64,000 nucleotides of DNA from Nocardia sienata NBRC 100364 (GCF_001613205.1 NZ_BDBX01000021.1:218333-282332); one strand, 5' to 3'; positions 1 to 11,700 are shown, counted from the first letter of the stretch. Notes: generated by a model not told the origin, from the letters alone. Numbers and translations: made by a program.

Positions 1-2
1 TC

Positions 3-362
3 GAACTGGGTGTCGGCATCCACGGCGAACGCGGCACCGGCCGGGTCCCGTTCGCCGACGCCGATACGCTGGTAGCGCTGCTGGTCGACCCGCTGGTCGC
101 CGAACTCGAACTCGCTCGCGGATCCGCGGTGATCGCCATCGTCAACGGTCTCGGCGGCGCCTACCCCATCGAACTGTCCATCGCGGCGCGCGCGGTACAC
201 CGGCAACTCGCCGGACGCGGTATCACCGTCGCCCGCTCACTGGCCGGTAGCTATGTCACCTCGCTCGATATGGTCGGGGTCTCGCTCACCCTGCTGCCCG
301 CCGACACCGATCTGCTTCCGCTCTGGGACGCGCCCGTGCGCACCCCCGCCCTGACCTGGTGA
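3..362 (+). CDS. dhaK: Dihydroxyacetone kinase subunit DhaK, C-terminal part (5' end outside window)
   Basis: This is the C-terminal ~119 residues of the dihydroxyacetone-binding subunit of dihydroxyacetone kinase; the reading frame is open from position 3 and the start lies upstream of the window. The segment ELGVGIHGERG contains the His (codon 21-23) that in DhaK proteins binds dihydroxyacetone covalently as a hemiaminal. It is followed by NGLGGAYPIEL, a GSYVTSLDM segment and a C-terminus reading LWDAPVRTPAL, all close to the E. coli DhaK tail as I remember it. The stop is 12 bp before dhaL in the same direction, so the two are almost certainly co-transcribed and co-translated. Whether the phosphate donor is ATP or a PTS-type DhaM cannot be decided because the upstream part is missing. 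Identification is secure; only the 5' end is unknown. Confidence 0.9.
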   Translation, partial: ELGVGIHGERGTGRVPFADADTLVALLVDPLVAELELARGSAVIAIVNGLGGAYPIELSIAARAVHRQLAGRGITVARSLAGSYVTSLDMVGVSLTLLPADTDLLPLWDAPVRTPALTW

Positions 363-374
363 AGGAGCCTGCTC

Positions 375-1052
375 ATGAACAACGAAGCACTACCCGCGGG
401 ATTCGGGCAGCGTTGGGTGCACACCATGTTCGACGCCTTCCTCGACCGCACCGAAGCACTCGCCGATCTCGACCGCCGCGCCGGTGACGGCGATTTCGGC
501 GCCAATATCGCCGCCGCCCTGCGCCGCGCCCGCGAGAACATCGACACCGCACCCCCCACCACCTACACGGACTGGCTGACCGCGGTATCCCGCGGATTCC
601 TGGGCACCGGCGGCACCAGCGGACCCCTGTTCGGCATGTTCTTCCGCGAACTCGCCCGCTGCGCAACCGATTCCGAACCCACCCTGGCGGAGTTCTCCCA
701 GGGCCTGACCGCCGGTGTGGCCACCGTGCAGCGATACGGGAAGGCCGAAGTCGGGCACAAGACCATGGTCGACGCGCTCGCACCGGCCGCCGAAACCCTC
801 GCCGCCCGCGTCGCCGACAGCAACCCCGCCGCGGCCCTCACCGCCACCGCCGAGGCCGCCGTGACGGGCGCGTCGGCCACCGTATCCCTGGTGGCCAAAC
901 GCGGCCGGGCCAGCTACGTCGGCGAGGTGGCACGCGGCGTGCTCGACCCGGGTGCGGCCGCCGCCGCCCTGATCCTGCAGGCCGCCGCCGCGGCCTGCGA
1001 AGAGCCGCCGGGCGATATCGATACCGGGTGGCTCGGCAGCGCGACCGCATGA
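375..1052 (+). CDS. dhaL: Dihydroxyacetone kinase subunit DhaL (nucleotide-binding subunit)
   Basis: This 225-aa protein matches the ADP/ATP-binding phosphoryl-transfer subunit DhaL, which phosphorylates dihydroxyacetone held by DhaK; the pathway feeds glycerol/dihydroxyacetone carbon into glycolysis in the cytoplasm. The Mg-nucleotide motif LDRRAGDGDFG keeps the three Asp residues with the usual D-x4-D-x-D spacing. Also visible are GTGGTSGPLFG (nucleotide-loop region), GHKTMVDAL and the RGRASYVGE...DPGA segment typical of the C-terminal half. Length is normal for the family (about 210 aa). The ATG at 375 is preceded by AAGGAG at 362-367, a good ribosome site. dhaK ends 12 bp upstream. No dhaM-like gene follows: the next gene, fadH, starts 118 bp downstream and looks like a separate unit. 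Confidence 0.92.
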   Translation: MNNEALPAGFGQRWVHTMFDAFLDRTEALADLDRRAGDGDFGANIAAALRRARENIDTAPPTTYTDWLTAVSRGFLGTGGTSGPLFGMFFRELARCATDSEPTLAEFSQGLTAGVATVQRYGKAEVGHKTMVDALAPAAETLAARVADSNPAAALTATAEAAVTGASATVSLVAKRGRASYVGEVARGVLDPGAAAAALILQAAAAACEEPPGDIDTGWLGSATA

Positions 1053-1068
1053 ACCATCCGAACGACAG

Positions 1069-1085
1069 GACTCGGTACCGGAGTC
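1069..1085. terminator. Short imperfect hairpin after dhaL
   Basis: GACTC at 1069-1073 can pair with GAGTC at 1081-1085 around a GGTACCG core that can extend the stem with one bulge. It sits 17 bp after the dhaL stop and before fadH. There is no T-run, so a terminator role is only possible, not shown. Confidence 0.25.
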
Positions 1086-1170
1086 GGGTCATGAGGCCGG
1101 AGGTTTGGGCCGAAACGAGACCTGGCGGCCATCCGTTGCGGCAAGATCGCCCCGTCAGTAAGTTCACTCC

Positions 1171-3201
1171 ATGAGCTCCACCTTCCCGCATTTGCTGTCG
1201 CCGCTGCAGCTGCGCCATATCACGCTACGCAATCGCGTGGTGATGGGTTCGATGCACACCGGTCTCGAAGACCGGCCCTGGCATACCGATCGGCTGGCCG
1301 CTTTTTTCGCCGAACGCGCGCGCGGCGGCGTAGGTCTCATCGTCACCGGGGGCTACGCACCCAATCGGGAAGCACTGATCTCACCGTTCTCGTGCTCGAT
1401 GCTCACCGAGGCCGACGCCGTGCGGCATCGCGTCATCACCGACGCCGTCCACGAGGCGGGCGGGAAGATCGCGATGCAGATCCTGCACACAGGACGTGAT
1501 TCGAACACTCCGAACAATGTCGCACCGTCGGTGATCGCCTCGCCGTTCAGCGCCTTCGAACCGCGGGAATTGTCCGACGCCGAGGTCGAATCGACCATCG
1601 ATGCCCATGTGCACTGCGCCCGGCTGGCCGAATCGGCCGGGTACGACGGTATCGAGCTGATCGGCGGCGAGGGATTCCTCATCAATCAATTCCTCGCCCC
1701 GCTGACCAACAAGCGCACTGACCGGTGGGGAAGCACGCCGGCCGGGCGGCGCCGGTTCCCGGTGGAAATCGTCGCCCGGACCCGCGCCGCACTGGGTGAC
1801 GAATTCCTGATCATGTTCCGCATGTCGCTGGCCGACTTCATGGAGGACGGGCAGACCTTCGAGGAGATCATCGCCCTGGCTCGGGAGCTGGAAGCGGCGG
1901 GAGTGGACATCATCAACACCGATATCGGGTGGCACGAATCCCGGGTGCCCACGATCGCCACCTCCGTGCCCCGGGCGGCTTTCGTCGGATTCACCGCGAA
2001 AATCAAGCAGCATGTGAGCGTTCCGGTATGCGCGGCGAATCGGATCAATATGCCCGAAATCGCCGAAGAGATCCTCGAGCGTGGTGACGCCGATCTCGTC
2101 GCGCTCGCGCGCCCGATGCTCGCCGACCCGGAGTGGGTGCGAAAAACAGCCGAATCCCGGGTCGACGAGATCAACACCTGCATCGCCTGCAACCAGGCCT
2201 GTCTGGACCACACTTTCACCGGAGAGCTGGTGTCGTGCCTGGTGAATCCGCGCGCCGGCCGGGAGACGATCCTGCAGCTGCTACCCACCCGGCAGACCAA
2301 GAAGGTCGCGGTGGTCGGGTCCGGCCCGGCCGGTTTGTCGGCCGCGATCGGCCTGGCCGAACGAGGGCACCGGGTAGAGCTGTTCGAGGCGACGGATCGA
2401 ATAGGCGGTCAATTCGACCTGGCCAGGCGTATTCCCGGCAAAGAGGAGTTCGACGAGTCGATCCGATACTTCCGGCGCAAACTGGAAGTCCTCGATGTGT
2501 CGTTGCGATTGAACACCGAGGTCACGGCCGAACAACTCGCCGAGGGTGATTGGGACGAGGTGGTGGTGGCCACCGGAGTACGTCCCCGCGTGCCCGATAT
2601 CGCCGGTATCGACCACCCGATGGTGCTCTCCTATCCGGAACTGATCCGCGGCGAACGCAGCGCCGGCCGACGGGTGGCCGTGATCGGCGCGGGCGGAATC
2701 GGATTCGACGTCGGCGAACTGCTCACCGTGGCGGGCAGCAGCGCGCTCGATCTGGCCGAGTGGCAGCGGGAGTGGGGGGTCACCTACGACGAGCAGGCTC
2801 CGGGCCAGCTGACCACACGCGCCTGGTCCCCGGCGGTTCGTGAAGTGACGCTGCTGAAGCGTAAACCCGGTCCGTTCGGAACCACGCTGGGTAAGACCAC
2901 GGGATGGATCCACCGCACCAGGCTGGAGGCCAGGGGGGTCCAGCAGATCGCCGGGGCCAACTACGAACTGATCGACGACCGCGGTCTGCACATCAGTTTC
3001 GGGCCGAACCACGAAGGCAGGCGCCTGCTCGAGGTCGACAATGTCGTGATCTGCGCCGGCCAGGAATCAGTACGCGACCTGGTGGATCCACTCAGCGCGC
3101 GTGGGCTGCGGTGGCATGTCATCGGTGGCGCCGACGAGGCCAAGGAACTGGACGCCAAACGCGCGATCGAACAAGGCACCCAACTGGCGGCCGAGCTGTG
3201 A
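1171..3201 (+). CDS. fadH: FadH-type 2,4-dienoyl-CoA reductase (NADPH, FMN/4Fe-4S/FAD) with Tyr-to-Phe at the proton-donor site
   Basis: This 676-aa protein aligns end to end (from memory) with E. coli FadH, which reduces conjugated 2,4-dienoyl-CoA during beta-oxidation of unsaturated fatty acids. Residues 1-~370 form the old-yellow-enzyme TIM barrel (HTGRDS near 106; IGWHESRVPT with the active-site His). CIACNQACLDH followed about ten residues later by CLVNP is the 4Fe-4S ligand set. VVGSGPAGLSAA (~375) and AVIGAGGIGFD (~505) are dinucleotide-binding folds; LGKTTGWIHRT and VVICAGQE complete the family pattern. The catalytic Tyr166 of E. coli FadH falls at residue 169 here and is Phe (codon ttc, 1675-1677), while the nearby Glu (residue 167) is retained. 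The gene runs towards the PKS operon, stops 92 bp from it and is separated by two hairpins. It may be housekeeping or may act on a polyene; the sequence does not decide. No clear ribosome site precedes the ATG. Confidence 0.92.
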   Translation: MSSTFPHLLSPLQLRHITLRNRVVMGSMHTGLEDRPWHTDRLAAFFAERARGGVGLIVTGGYAPNREALISPFSCSMLTEADAVRHRVITDAVHEAGGKIAMQILHTGRDSNTPNNVAPSVIASPFSAFEPRELSDAEVESTIDAHVHCARLAESAGYDGIELIGGEGFLINQFLAPLTNKRTDRWGSTPAGRRRFPVEIVARTRAALGDEFLIMFRMSLADFMEDGQTFEEIIALARELEAAGVDIINTDIGWHESRVPTIATSVPRAAFVGFTAKIKQHVSVPVCAANRINMPEIAEEILERGDADLVALARPMLADPEWVRKTAESRVDEINTCIACNQACLDHTFTGELVSCLVNPRAGRETILQLLPTRQTKKVAVVGSGPAGLSAAIGLAERGHRVELFEATDRIGGQFDLARRIPGKEEFDESIRYFRRKLEVLDVSLRLNTEVTAEQLAEGDWDEVVVATGVRPRVPDIAGIDHPMVLSYPELIRGERSAGRRVAVIGAGGIGFDVGELLTVAGSSALDLAEWQREWGVTYDEQAPGQLTTRAWSPAVREVTLLKRKPGPFGTTLGKTTGWIHRTRLEARGVQQIAGANYELIDDRGLHISFGPNHEGRRLLEVDNVVICAGQESVRDLVDPLSARGLRWHVIGGADEAKELDAKRAIEQGTQLAAEL

Positions 3202-3221
3202 ACGCGGCGGTCGCGATCTGA

Positions 3222-3240
3222 GCGATCCGCTACGGATCGC
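3222..3240 (+). terminator. Perfect 8-bp hairpin after fadH
   Basis: GCGATCCG at 3222-3229 pairs perfectly with CGGATCGC at 3233-3240 across a 3-nt loop, 20 bp after the fadH stop. There is no U-tract, which is common for actinobacterial terminators. Likely terminates fadH. Confidence 0.5.
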
Positions 3241-3244
3241 ACGA

Positions 3245-3282
3245 CGATATCCCGGCCGCCGACTTCGCCGACCGGGATATCG
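3245..3282. terminator. 11-bp inverted repeat between convergent fadH and PKS genes
   Basis: CGATATCCCGG at 3245-3255 is the exact reverse complement of CCGGGATATCG at 3272-3282, with a 16-nt loop. It lies between the two convergent stop codons, 12 bp beyond the PKS stop, so it can serve as a bidirectional terminator. Confidence 0.55.
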
Positions 3283-3293
3283 CGGCGGCCGAG

Positions 3294-6200
3294 CTAGTCT
3301 CTCAATTCTCGATCGAGCAACGCGAAGAGCTCGTCCGCGCTGGCGTCCGCCACCTCCGTGTGGGCGGGGGCCGTCGACGACTCCGGCTCGATCGTCGCCT
3401 CGTCGAGCATCGCCCGGATCCGGGCAGCCAAACGCTGCTTGTCCTGCGGCGACCGGATGGTGGTGAACATCGCGCGCACCGCCGCGAGCTGATCGTCGAC
3501 AACCGAGGTCAGCGCGGTCTCCTCCCACCGCTGCCGTATCAGCTTCGCTACCGCCGCGGCGGTCGGGTAGTTGAATATCAAGGTGGCGGGCAACTTCATG
3601 CCGGAGGCCTCGGACAACCGGTTGCGGAGTTCGACACCGCCCAGCGAATCGAATCCCAGGCTCTTGAACGGAGTATCCGGCTCGATGGCGGCCGCCGACG
3701 GGTAACCCAGTACCGCCGCCGCCTGCTCCCGGACGAGTTCGAGTACCAGCGCGTCCCGCTCGTCTTCGGTGGCTGCGGCCAGCCGCCGGGCCAGTCCGCC
3801 ACCGGACACACCGCTATCGGACCGGCGTGGACGCGCGGGCACGAGACCGCTGAGCACCTCGGCCAGCAGCCCCGCCCGGGATTGCGCGACCAGGGTGGGC
3901 CGGTCGAACCGGGCGCCCACGGCCACCGGCTCCCCGGCCAGCAGAGCGGCATCGAACAGCGCCGTCCCGATGCTGTCGCCGAGCACCTCGATGCCCATCC
4001 GTTCCAACCGCGCCACGGCCGACCGGTCGAGCTCGCCGGTCATCCCGATGTCCGGAGTCCAGGGACCCCACGCCACCGATACCGCGGGCAGTCCCTCGGC
4101 ACGCCGGGCCCGGGCCAGCGCGTCGAGCACCGAGTTCGCCGCGGCGTAGTTGCTCTGCCCGGGTGAGCCCATCGCGGCGGCCAGCGACGAGAAGACGACG
4201 AAGGCCCGGAGGTCGTGCCCGCGGGTGAGCTCGTCGAGGATCAGCGCGCCATCGACTTTCGGGGCCAGGACACGGTCGATCTGTTCGGTGGTCAGCGTTT
4301 CGATCGTGCCGTCGTCGAGCACACCCGCCGAGTGGATCACCCCCGTCAAGGGATGCGCGCGATCGATCGAGTCCAGTAACGCCGCCATACCGTCGCGGTC
4401 GGTGACATCGCAGGCCGCCACCCGCACGCGCGCGCCCAACGCGGACAATTCCGAGACCAGTTCCGCGACACCGGCGGCCGCCGCACCACGGCGGGATACC
4501 AGCAGCAGGTGTTCGACACCGTGCACGGTGACAAGATGCCGGGCCGTCACCGTTCCCAGGCCGGTGGTGCCGCCGGTGATCAGCACCGTGCCGGCCCCGA
4601 AAACCCCACCCGGTACCGGCGCCGTGGCGGCGCCGGCGCCCTGGACCACCCGGGGGACGAACATCCGCGAGCCGCGTACCGCCAGATCGGCCCGGTCGGC
4701 CGCCAGCGCGGTGTGTATCAGGTCGAGACTCAGCTCGTCGTCGTGGTCCAGCAGGATGATCCGGCCCGGGTGCTCGGATTGCGCGCTGCGGACCAGCCCC
4801 GCCACCGCGGCGGCCGCCAGATCCACCGGCTCGCCGTCGACACCGGTCGCCCGCCGGGTCGCCACGACCAGGCGGGCCTCGTCGGGAAGGTCCACGGCCA
4901 GCCAGGACCGTACCGTGTGCCACGCGGCATGCACCGCCGCCCGGACGATTCCGGCGCGATCTCGCGCCGATCCCGTCGGCCCCCCGCGCGCGTCCGGCTC
5001 GTCGGCGACCAGCGGATCCGGTCCCGGCGACCACACCACCAGATCCGGAACGCGCTCGCCGATCGCGAGTTCGGCCGGTTCGCGGTGATGCCGGTCGATA
5101 CCGGGGACCGGCACTGCGCCCACGCTCGCGATCTCGCGTACCTCCGGTGATGCCGGCGACTGCGGAAGTTCGGAGCCGACCCAGCGCAGGTCCAGCACCG
5201 GTGTGGGCCGGGCAGCGCCGGCCTCGATCAGCTCGGCCGCGCCGACGGGCCGGGAGGCCACGGCGTCGATGGTGAGCACCACCGCACCGGCGTCGTCGGC
5301 TACGTCGATGCCGACCTGACCGTCGCCGAGGGCGACCGCACGCACCCGCGCCGCCTGCGCACCGGTGCGCCACAGCCGCACACCGGTGAAGGTGAACGGC
5401 AACGGCAGCCGACCGGGTGGCAGATCACCGAGCAGCCCGGTGATGGCCACGTGCAGGCAGCTGTCCAGCAGGGCGGGATGAACACCGAAACCGGTCGAGG
5501 AACCGACCGCGGTGTCGTCGAGCGAGATCTCGGCGAAGGTGTGTTCACCCCGGGTCCACGAGGCGGTCACGCCCTGGAAGGCCGGTCCGTAGTCGAAACC
5601 GGCCTCCGCCAGCCGGTCGTAGATCGACTCCTCCCCCGATGGCCGGGCACCGGCGGGCGGCCAGCTCTGCTCGTTCCAGTTCGGCGCGGACTCGTCACCG
5701 AGGGCCAGGACCCCGCGCGCGTGTGTCGTCCAGGGGCTCTCCTGGGCGGTCTGCGAGCCCGGGTGTGGACGGGAGTAGATCGTGAACGCCCGGCGGCCTT
5801 CTTCGTCCGGCCGGTCGACCCCGACCTGCACTTCGATATCGTCGCCGGCGGCGATCGACAGCGGAGCCTCCAGCAGGAGTTCCTCGACGGTGTCCAGCTG
5901 CAGGTGTACGCCGACAGTGCACGCCAGCTCCACGAACGCCGCCCCGGGCAGCAATACCGAACCGAAGACCGCGTGATCGGCGATCCACGGATGGGTCCGC
6001 AGCGAGAAGCGGCCGGTGAACAGCCATTCGTCCCGGCCCGCGAGCGGCGACCCGGTGGTGAGCAGTGGATGACCGAACGAGCCGCCCGCCCGCTCCACCC
6101 CCGGCGACAGCCAGTACCGGTGATGCTGGAAAGCGTAGGCGGGCAGAGTTACCCGCTCGACCGGGCGCCCGCCGAACAGCCGATGCCAGCGCACCGGTAT

Positions 6201-8765
6201 TCCCGCCGTATGCGCGCGGCCCAGCGCGGCGACGAAGCCGGCTATCTCGTCGGTCGATCGCCGGGAGGACGCCACCACCGTCGATACCGCCGCGATCTCC
6301 GGGCGCTCGGCCAGGCTCTCCTCGATCATGGTGGTCAGCGCGGCGTCCGGGCCGACCTCGACGAACCTGCGTACTCCCGAGTCGATCAGCAGGTCCACGC
6401 CGGGTGCGAATCGCACACAACTTCGCACATGCCGCACCCAGTAGCCCGGATCGCACACCTCTTCGGTGACACGGGTGGCCGACACATTGGACACTATCGG
6501 GATCGACGGGGCCCGATAGGTCAAGCTCTGGGCCACCGCGCGGAACTCGTCCAGAATCGGTTCCATCACCACCGAATGCGACGCGTGCGAAATCCGCAGA
6601 ACGGTGTTCTGCACACCGTCGGCCGTCAACTGCTGCCGAAGCAGGTCGACCGCGTCGGCGAAGCCGGAGAACACCACCGAACGGGGACCGTTCACCGTTC
6701 CCACCGAGACCCGGTCCTCGTGGCCCGCCAAGTATCGGCCCGCCTCCGCCTCCGAGACGGCCGCCGCCAGCATCGCCCCACCCGATGGCGCCGACCCCAT
6801 CAACCGGCCTCGCGCCGCAACCAGCAGGCACGCGTCCGCCAGCGACCACACCCCGGCCACATACGCCGCCACCAGCTCGCCCAGCGAATGCCCCGCCACC
6901 ACATCGGGCTCCACACCGAACGATTCCAGCAACCGGAACATCGCCACCTCGAAAGCGAACAACGCCGGCTGCATCCAATCCATGCGGTCCAGCAGACCGT
7001 CCGGATCGGTGAACATCACGGTGCGCAACGACCCGTCCAGCTGCCGATCGAACTCCGCGCACACCTCGTCCAGCGCTACGGCGAACACCGGGAACGCCCG
7101 CGACAACTCGGCACCCATACCCACTCGTTGCGCACCACCGCCGGTGAACAGAAAAGCGGTGGAACCCGAGGTGACCTGGCCGTCGACGACAGCCGGCGAC
7201 GGAGCGGCCGAGGCGAGCGCGGCCAATCCGGCCAGCAATCCCTCCCGGTCGCCGCCGACCACGACACCGCGCCGATCGAACGAGGTCCGGGTATCCAGCA
7301 ACGACCGGCCCAGTGTCGCGGCATCCACCTCGGGATGCGCGGTCCACCACGCCCGTATCCGGTTCGCCTGCGCGCGTAGCGCGGGCACCGATTTCGCCGA
7401 GACGATCAGCGGCACCACCTCGGCGGCCGGGACCGGCTCGCCGCCGGCCGGGACGGCCGGTCCGGGTGACGCCTGCGGCGCTTCCTCCAGGATCACATGG
7501 GCGTTGGTTCCGCTGATACCGAACGAGGACACTCCCGCGCGGCGGACGGCGCCGCCGGTCGGCCACGGTTGGGGCGCGGTGAGCACCTCGACCGCCCCGG
7601 CCGACCAATCGACATGAGGGGACAGTTCCTCGGCGTGCAACGACTTCGGCAACGTCTCGTGCCGCAACGCCTGCACCATCTTGATGACACCACCGACGCC
7701 GGACGCGGCCTGGGTGTGGCCGATATTGGATTTGAGCGACCCCACCCGCAGCGGCTCCCGCGACCGATCCCGGCCGTACACGGCCATCAGCGCGTGCGCC
7801 TCGATCGGGTCACCCAGCGCGGTGCCGGTGCCGTGCGCCTCCACCGCGTCCACATCACCGGGGTCCAGACCCGCGTCGGCCAGCGCAGCGGTGATCACCC
7901 GCTCCTGCGACGGCCCGTTCGGTGCGGTCAAACCGTTGCTCGCCCCGTCCTGGTTGACGGCGCTGCCACGGATCACCGCCAGTACGTCGTGACCCAGCCG
8001 GCGGGCATCCGACAACCGTTCCACCACCAGTACGGCGGCACCCTCGCCCCAGGACACCCCGTCGGCCGCGGCCGAGAACGGTTTGCACCGCCCGTCCCGG
8101 GCCAGGCCGCGCTGCCGGGAGAATTCCACGAACGGCAGCGGTGTAGCCATGACGGTGGCGCCACCGACCAGCGACAGTGACGTCTCGCCCTGCCGCAACG
8201 CCCGGCACGCGAGGTGCAGCGCCACCAGCGACGACGAGCACGCCGTATCCACCGTGAGGGCCGGCCCTTCCAGACCCAGCGTGTACGCCACCCGGCCGGA
8301 CACCACACTGCCCGCGCCCCCGGTGCCGATATAGCCTTCGGCGTCCGCGCCCGCGCGCCGGGCGAGCACCTCGTAGTCCTGGTACATCACGCCGGTGTAG
8401 ACACTGGAATCGGAACCCCGCAGCGAGGCCGGGTCTATCCCCGCGTGTTCGAGTGCCTCCCAGGACACTTCCAGCAGCAACCGTTGTTGCGGGTCCATCG
8501 CCACCGCTTCCCGCGGTGCGATATCGAAGAACGCGGCGTCGAACCCGGTCACATCATCGAGGAAGCCGCCCCGGCCCGAGTACGAGGTGCCCGGATGGTC
8601 CGGCTCCGGATGGATCAGACCGTCCAGGTCCCAGCCCCGGTCGACCGGGAACTCGCCGATGGCGTCGGTGCCGGAACTCACCAGATCCCACAGTTCGTCG
8701 GCCGAGGAAACCCCGCCCGGATACCGGCAGGCCATACCGACGATCGCGATCGGTTCGTCGGCCTC
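3294..8765 (-). other. PKS module 4: KS-AT(HASH)-DH-KR-ACP plus C-terminal docking domain
   Basis: KS has DTACSSSL (~8240). AT has GHSLGE, but FTGGGAQ replaces FTGQGAQ (~7140) and the specificity motif reads HASH (~6578), neither the YASH of methylmalonyl nor the HAFH of malonyl enzymes. DH has [10 protein letters not shown] and [12 protein letters not shown] has [12 protein letters not shown] and NYAAAN. ACP has LGFDSLG. No ER. Prediction: double bond C8=C9, methyl at C8 only if the AT takes methylmalonyl-CoA. Boundaries approximate. Confidence 0.82.
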
Positions 8766-11700
8766 GGTCCGGCGTTCGGCCCGGCGGACCCGGGTGGTCC
8801 CCCCCTCGAGCTGCGTGCGCAGGTACCGGGCGGTCGCCGTGGCGGTCGGGTGATCGAAGACCAGTATCGAGGGCAGCTGCAGGCCGGTGGCCTTGTTCAG
8901 CCGGTTCCGGAATTCGATCGCGCCGAGTGAATCGAAACCCAGGTCGCTGAAGGGCTTCTCGGGGTCGATCGACGCCCCGGAGGGATGTCCGAGCACCTCG
9001 GCCACCTGATCGCGGACGAAACCCACCAGGATCTCCTCGTGTGTGTCCGCTGGGGCGGCGGCCAGCCGGCGGGCCAGGCCCGCGCTGTCGCCGTCCATGC
9101 CCCCGGCGCGGCGTGGTGGCGCTGCCGGGGCCAGTGCTCGTAGTAGATCGGGTAGTACCCCGGCACGGGACTGGATCGACAACGCCGGGATATCGAAGTT
9201 CACCGCGACGAGGGACGCCGGACCTCCGGCAAGGTCGAGCAACGCCAGACCGTCGGCTTCGGCCAGCGGCCGGAAACCCAGACGCGCGAGCCGGTCGACC
9301 GCCGCCGCGGCCAGCTCGGCGGTCATGCCGCTGTCCTGATTCCACGGCCCCCACGCCACGGACACCGCGGGCATGCCGGTATTCCTGCGCCGGCGCGCCA
9401 AGGCGTCCAGTACCGAATTCGCGGCCGCGTAATTGCCCTGCCCCGCCGAGCCGAGCACCCCGGCGACCGACGAGAACATCACGAACGCGGCGAGGTCGGC
9501 GCCGGCGGTGAGCTCATGCAGATTCAGTGCTCCGTCGACCTTCGGTGCGAGTACCCGGTCGACCTGGGCCGCGGTGAGAGTCCCGATCGTGGCGTCGTCC
9601 AGGACGCCGGCGGCGTGCACGACCCCGGTCAACGGGGGTCCGCCGGCCAGTGCGCCGAGCATGGCCCGCACCGCGTCGCGGTCGGCGATATCACAGGCCA
9701 CCACCTTGGGCCGTGCCCCCAGCTCGGTCAGTTCGGCGAGAAGTTCACCGACGCGCTCGCCACGTTCACCGCGCCGGGACACCAGCACCAGGTCGCGGAC
9801 GCCATGAGTCGTGGCCAGATGCCGCGCCACCAGCGCCCCGAGACCATTGGTGCCACCGGTGATCAGCACCGCGCCGGTCCCGAAAGTGAGCGCGGTGTCT
9901 TCACCGGTGCCGAGGCGGGTCAGCCGGGGCACCAGCAGCGACCCGGCCCGGACCGCCAGCTCCGACTCGCCGGTGTCCAGCACCGCCGAAACCAGATCGC
10001 CGGTCACCTCGGCGGTATCGCTGTCCAGGAGCACGATCCGGCCCGGATTCTCCGACTGCGCGCTGCGCACCAGACCCCGGATCCCCGCGGCAGCCAGGTC
10101 CGGATCCTCACCCGGTAATCCGGCCCCGTTACGGGTCACGACGACCAGCCGGGACTCTTCGGCCACCTGTGCGGTCGGCTGATTCAGCCATCCACGCACG
10201 GTCGCCAGTGCCGTGTGCACCGCCCGGTGCACCGCGTCGGCGGCCTGTGCGTCCGGTGATTCGGCCGGCTCGTCGGCGAACCACACCACGACAGTGGCGG
10301 CGGAGCCGCTCGCCTCGGATGTCGCGGATTCGATGGCCACGGCCCGGGCCCAGGCGGTCATCTCCGGCTGGATTTCGTCGAAACCGGTCGCGCCCGGCCG
10401 GCCCAGCGCGACGAGCCGGCGTTCACCCGCCGATCCGCGCTGCGGTGCATCCGCTAAGACCCAGTCGATTTCGTAACGCGCGTCGCGGATATCGGAGGTC
10501 GCGCCGGTCAACGCTTCGCGGTCGATCGGGCGCACCTGCAGCGATTCGATCAGGGCCACCGGGTCACCGGAGTCGTCGCGCAGCTCGACCCGGACACTGC
10601 CGGAACCGTTGGCGCGGATCCGTGCCTGCACCGCCGCCGCACCCGGACGGTACAACCGCACACCGTTGAACGAGAAGGGCAGCGGGAGCCGACCGGTCGG
10701 CACATCAGCGCCCAGGACATCACCGGCCGCGTGCAGCGCCGCGTCCAGCAGTGCCGGATGCAGACCGAAACCGGCAGCATCCGCACTCACCGCAGCCGGT
10801 AACAGCACGTCGGCCAGCACATCGTCCCCGGCCCGGACGGTGCGGCGCACACCCTGGAACGCCGGTCCGTAATCGAACCCCTGAGTGAGCAATCGGTCGT
10901 AGAGCACGTCGGCCGCGGCCGCGTCGCCATCGTCCAGCAGGCCGTCGAACCGGCCGGTGGGCACTACGTCGGCGGCCGCGCCGGGGGCGAAGACACCGCG
11001 CGCGTGCGTGGTCGCGCCGGCGGCACCGGCGGGGTCGTCCGCCGGCCGGGAGGCCACCAGGAAGCGGCGCCGGCCGTCGGCGTCGGCCCCTTCCACGCTG
11101 ATCTGGATATCGACCTCGTCGCGGTCGGTCAGGCGCAACGGTGCCTCGAGGACCAGTTCTTCGAGGACCTCCACACCCAGCCGGGCACCGGCCGCCAGCG
11201 CCAGCTCCACGAAACCCGTCCCGGGCAGCAGCACCGTGCCGAAGACGACGTGATCGGCGATCCACGCCTGCGATGCCACCGACAACCGGCCGGTGAACAA
11301 CCACTCGTCCCGGCCCGCCAATGCGACGGCCGCGCCCAGCATGGGGTGGTCGACAGCCATCAGACCGGCTCGGCGCACGTCACCCGATCCGTCGGTGGGC
11401 GTCAGCCAATACCGCTTCCGCTGAAAGGCATAGGTCGGCAACGGAACCCGGCGGGGCGAGCGGCCGGCGAACAACCGGCCCCAGTCCACCCGCGACCCGG
11501 CCGTATACGCGCTACCGAGGAAGGTGAGGAACTGCGCTGCCTCGTCGACACCGCGCCGCCCGGCCGCGAGCACCACCGAACGCGCCTCGACCTCGGGGTC
11601 GGCGGCCACACAGTCCCGCGCCATCGCCGACAGCACCGCATCCGGGGCGATCTCGACGAACCGGCGCGCACCCGCGCCGATCGCGGCCTCGATCCCCGGC

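Noticed and set aside
375..3201. dhaK-dhaL as supply genes for the PKS
   Set aside because: Dihydroxyacetone kinase has no direct link to polyketide precursors, lies on the other strand, and is separated from the PKS by fadH and two hairpins.
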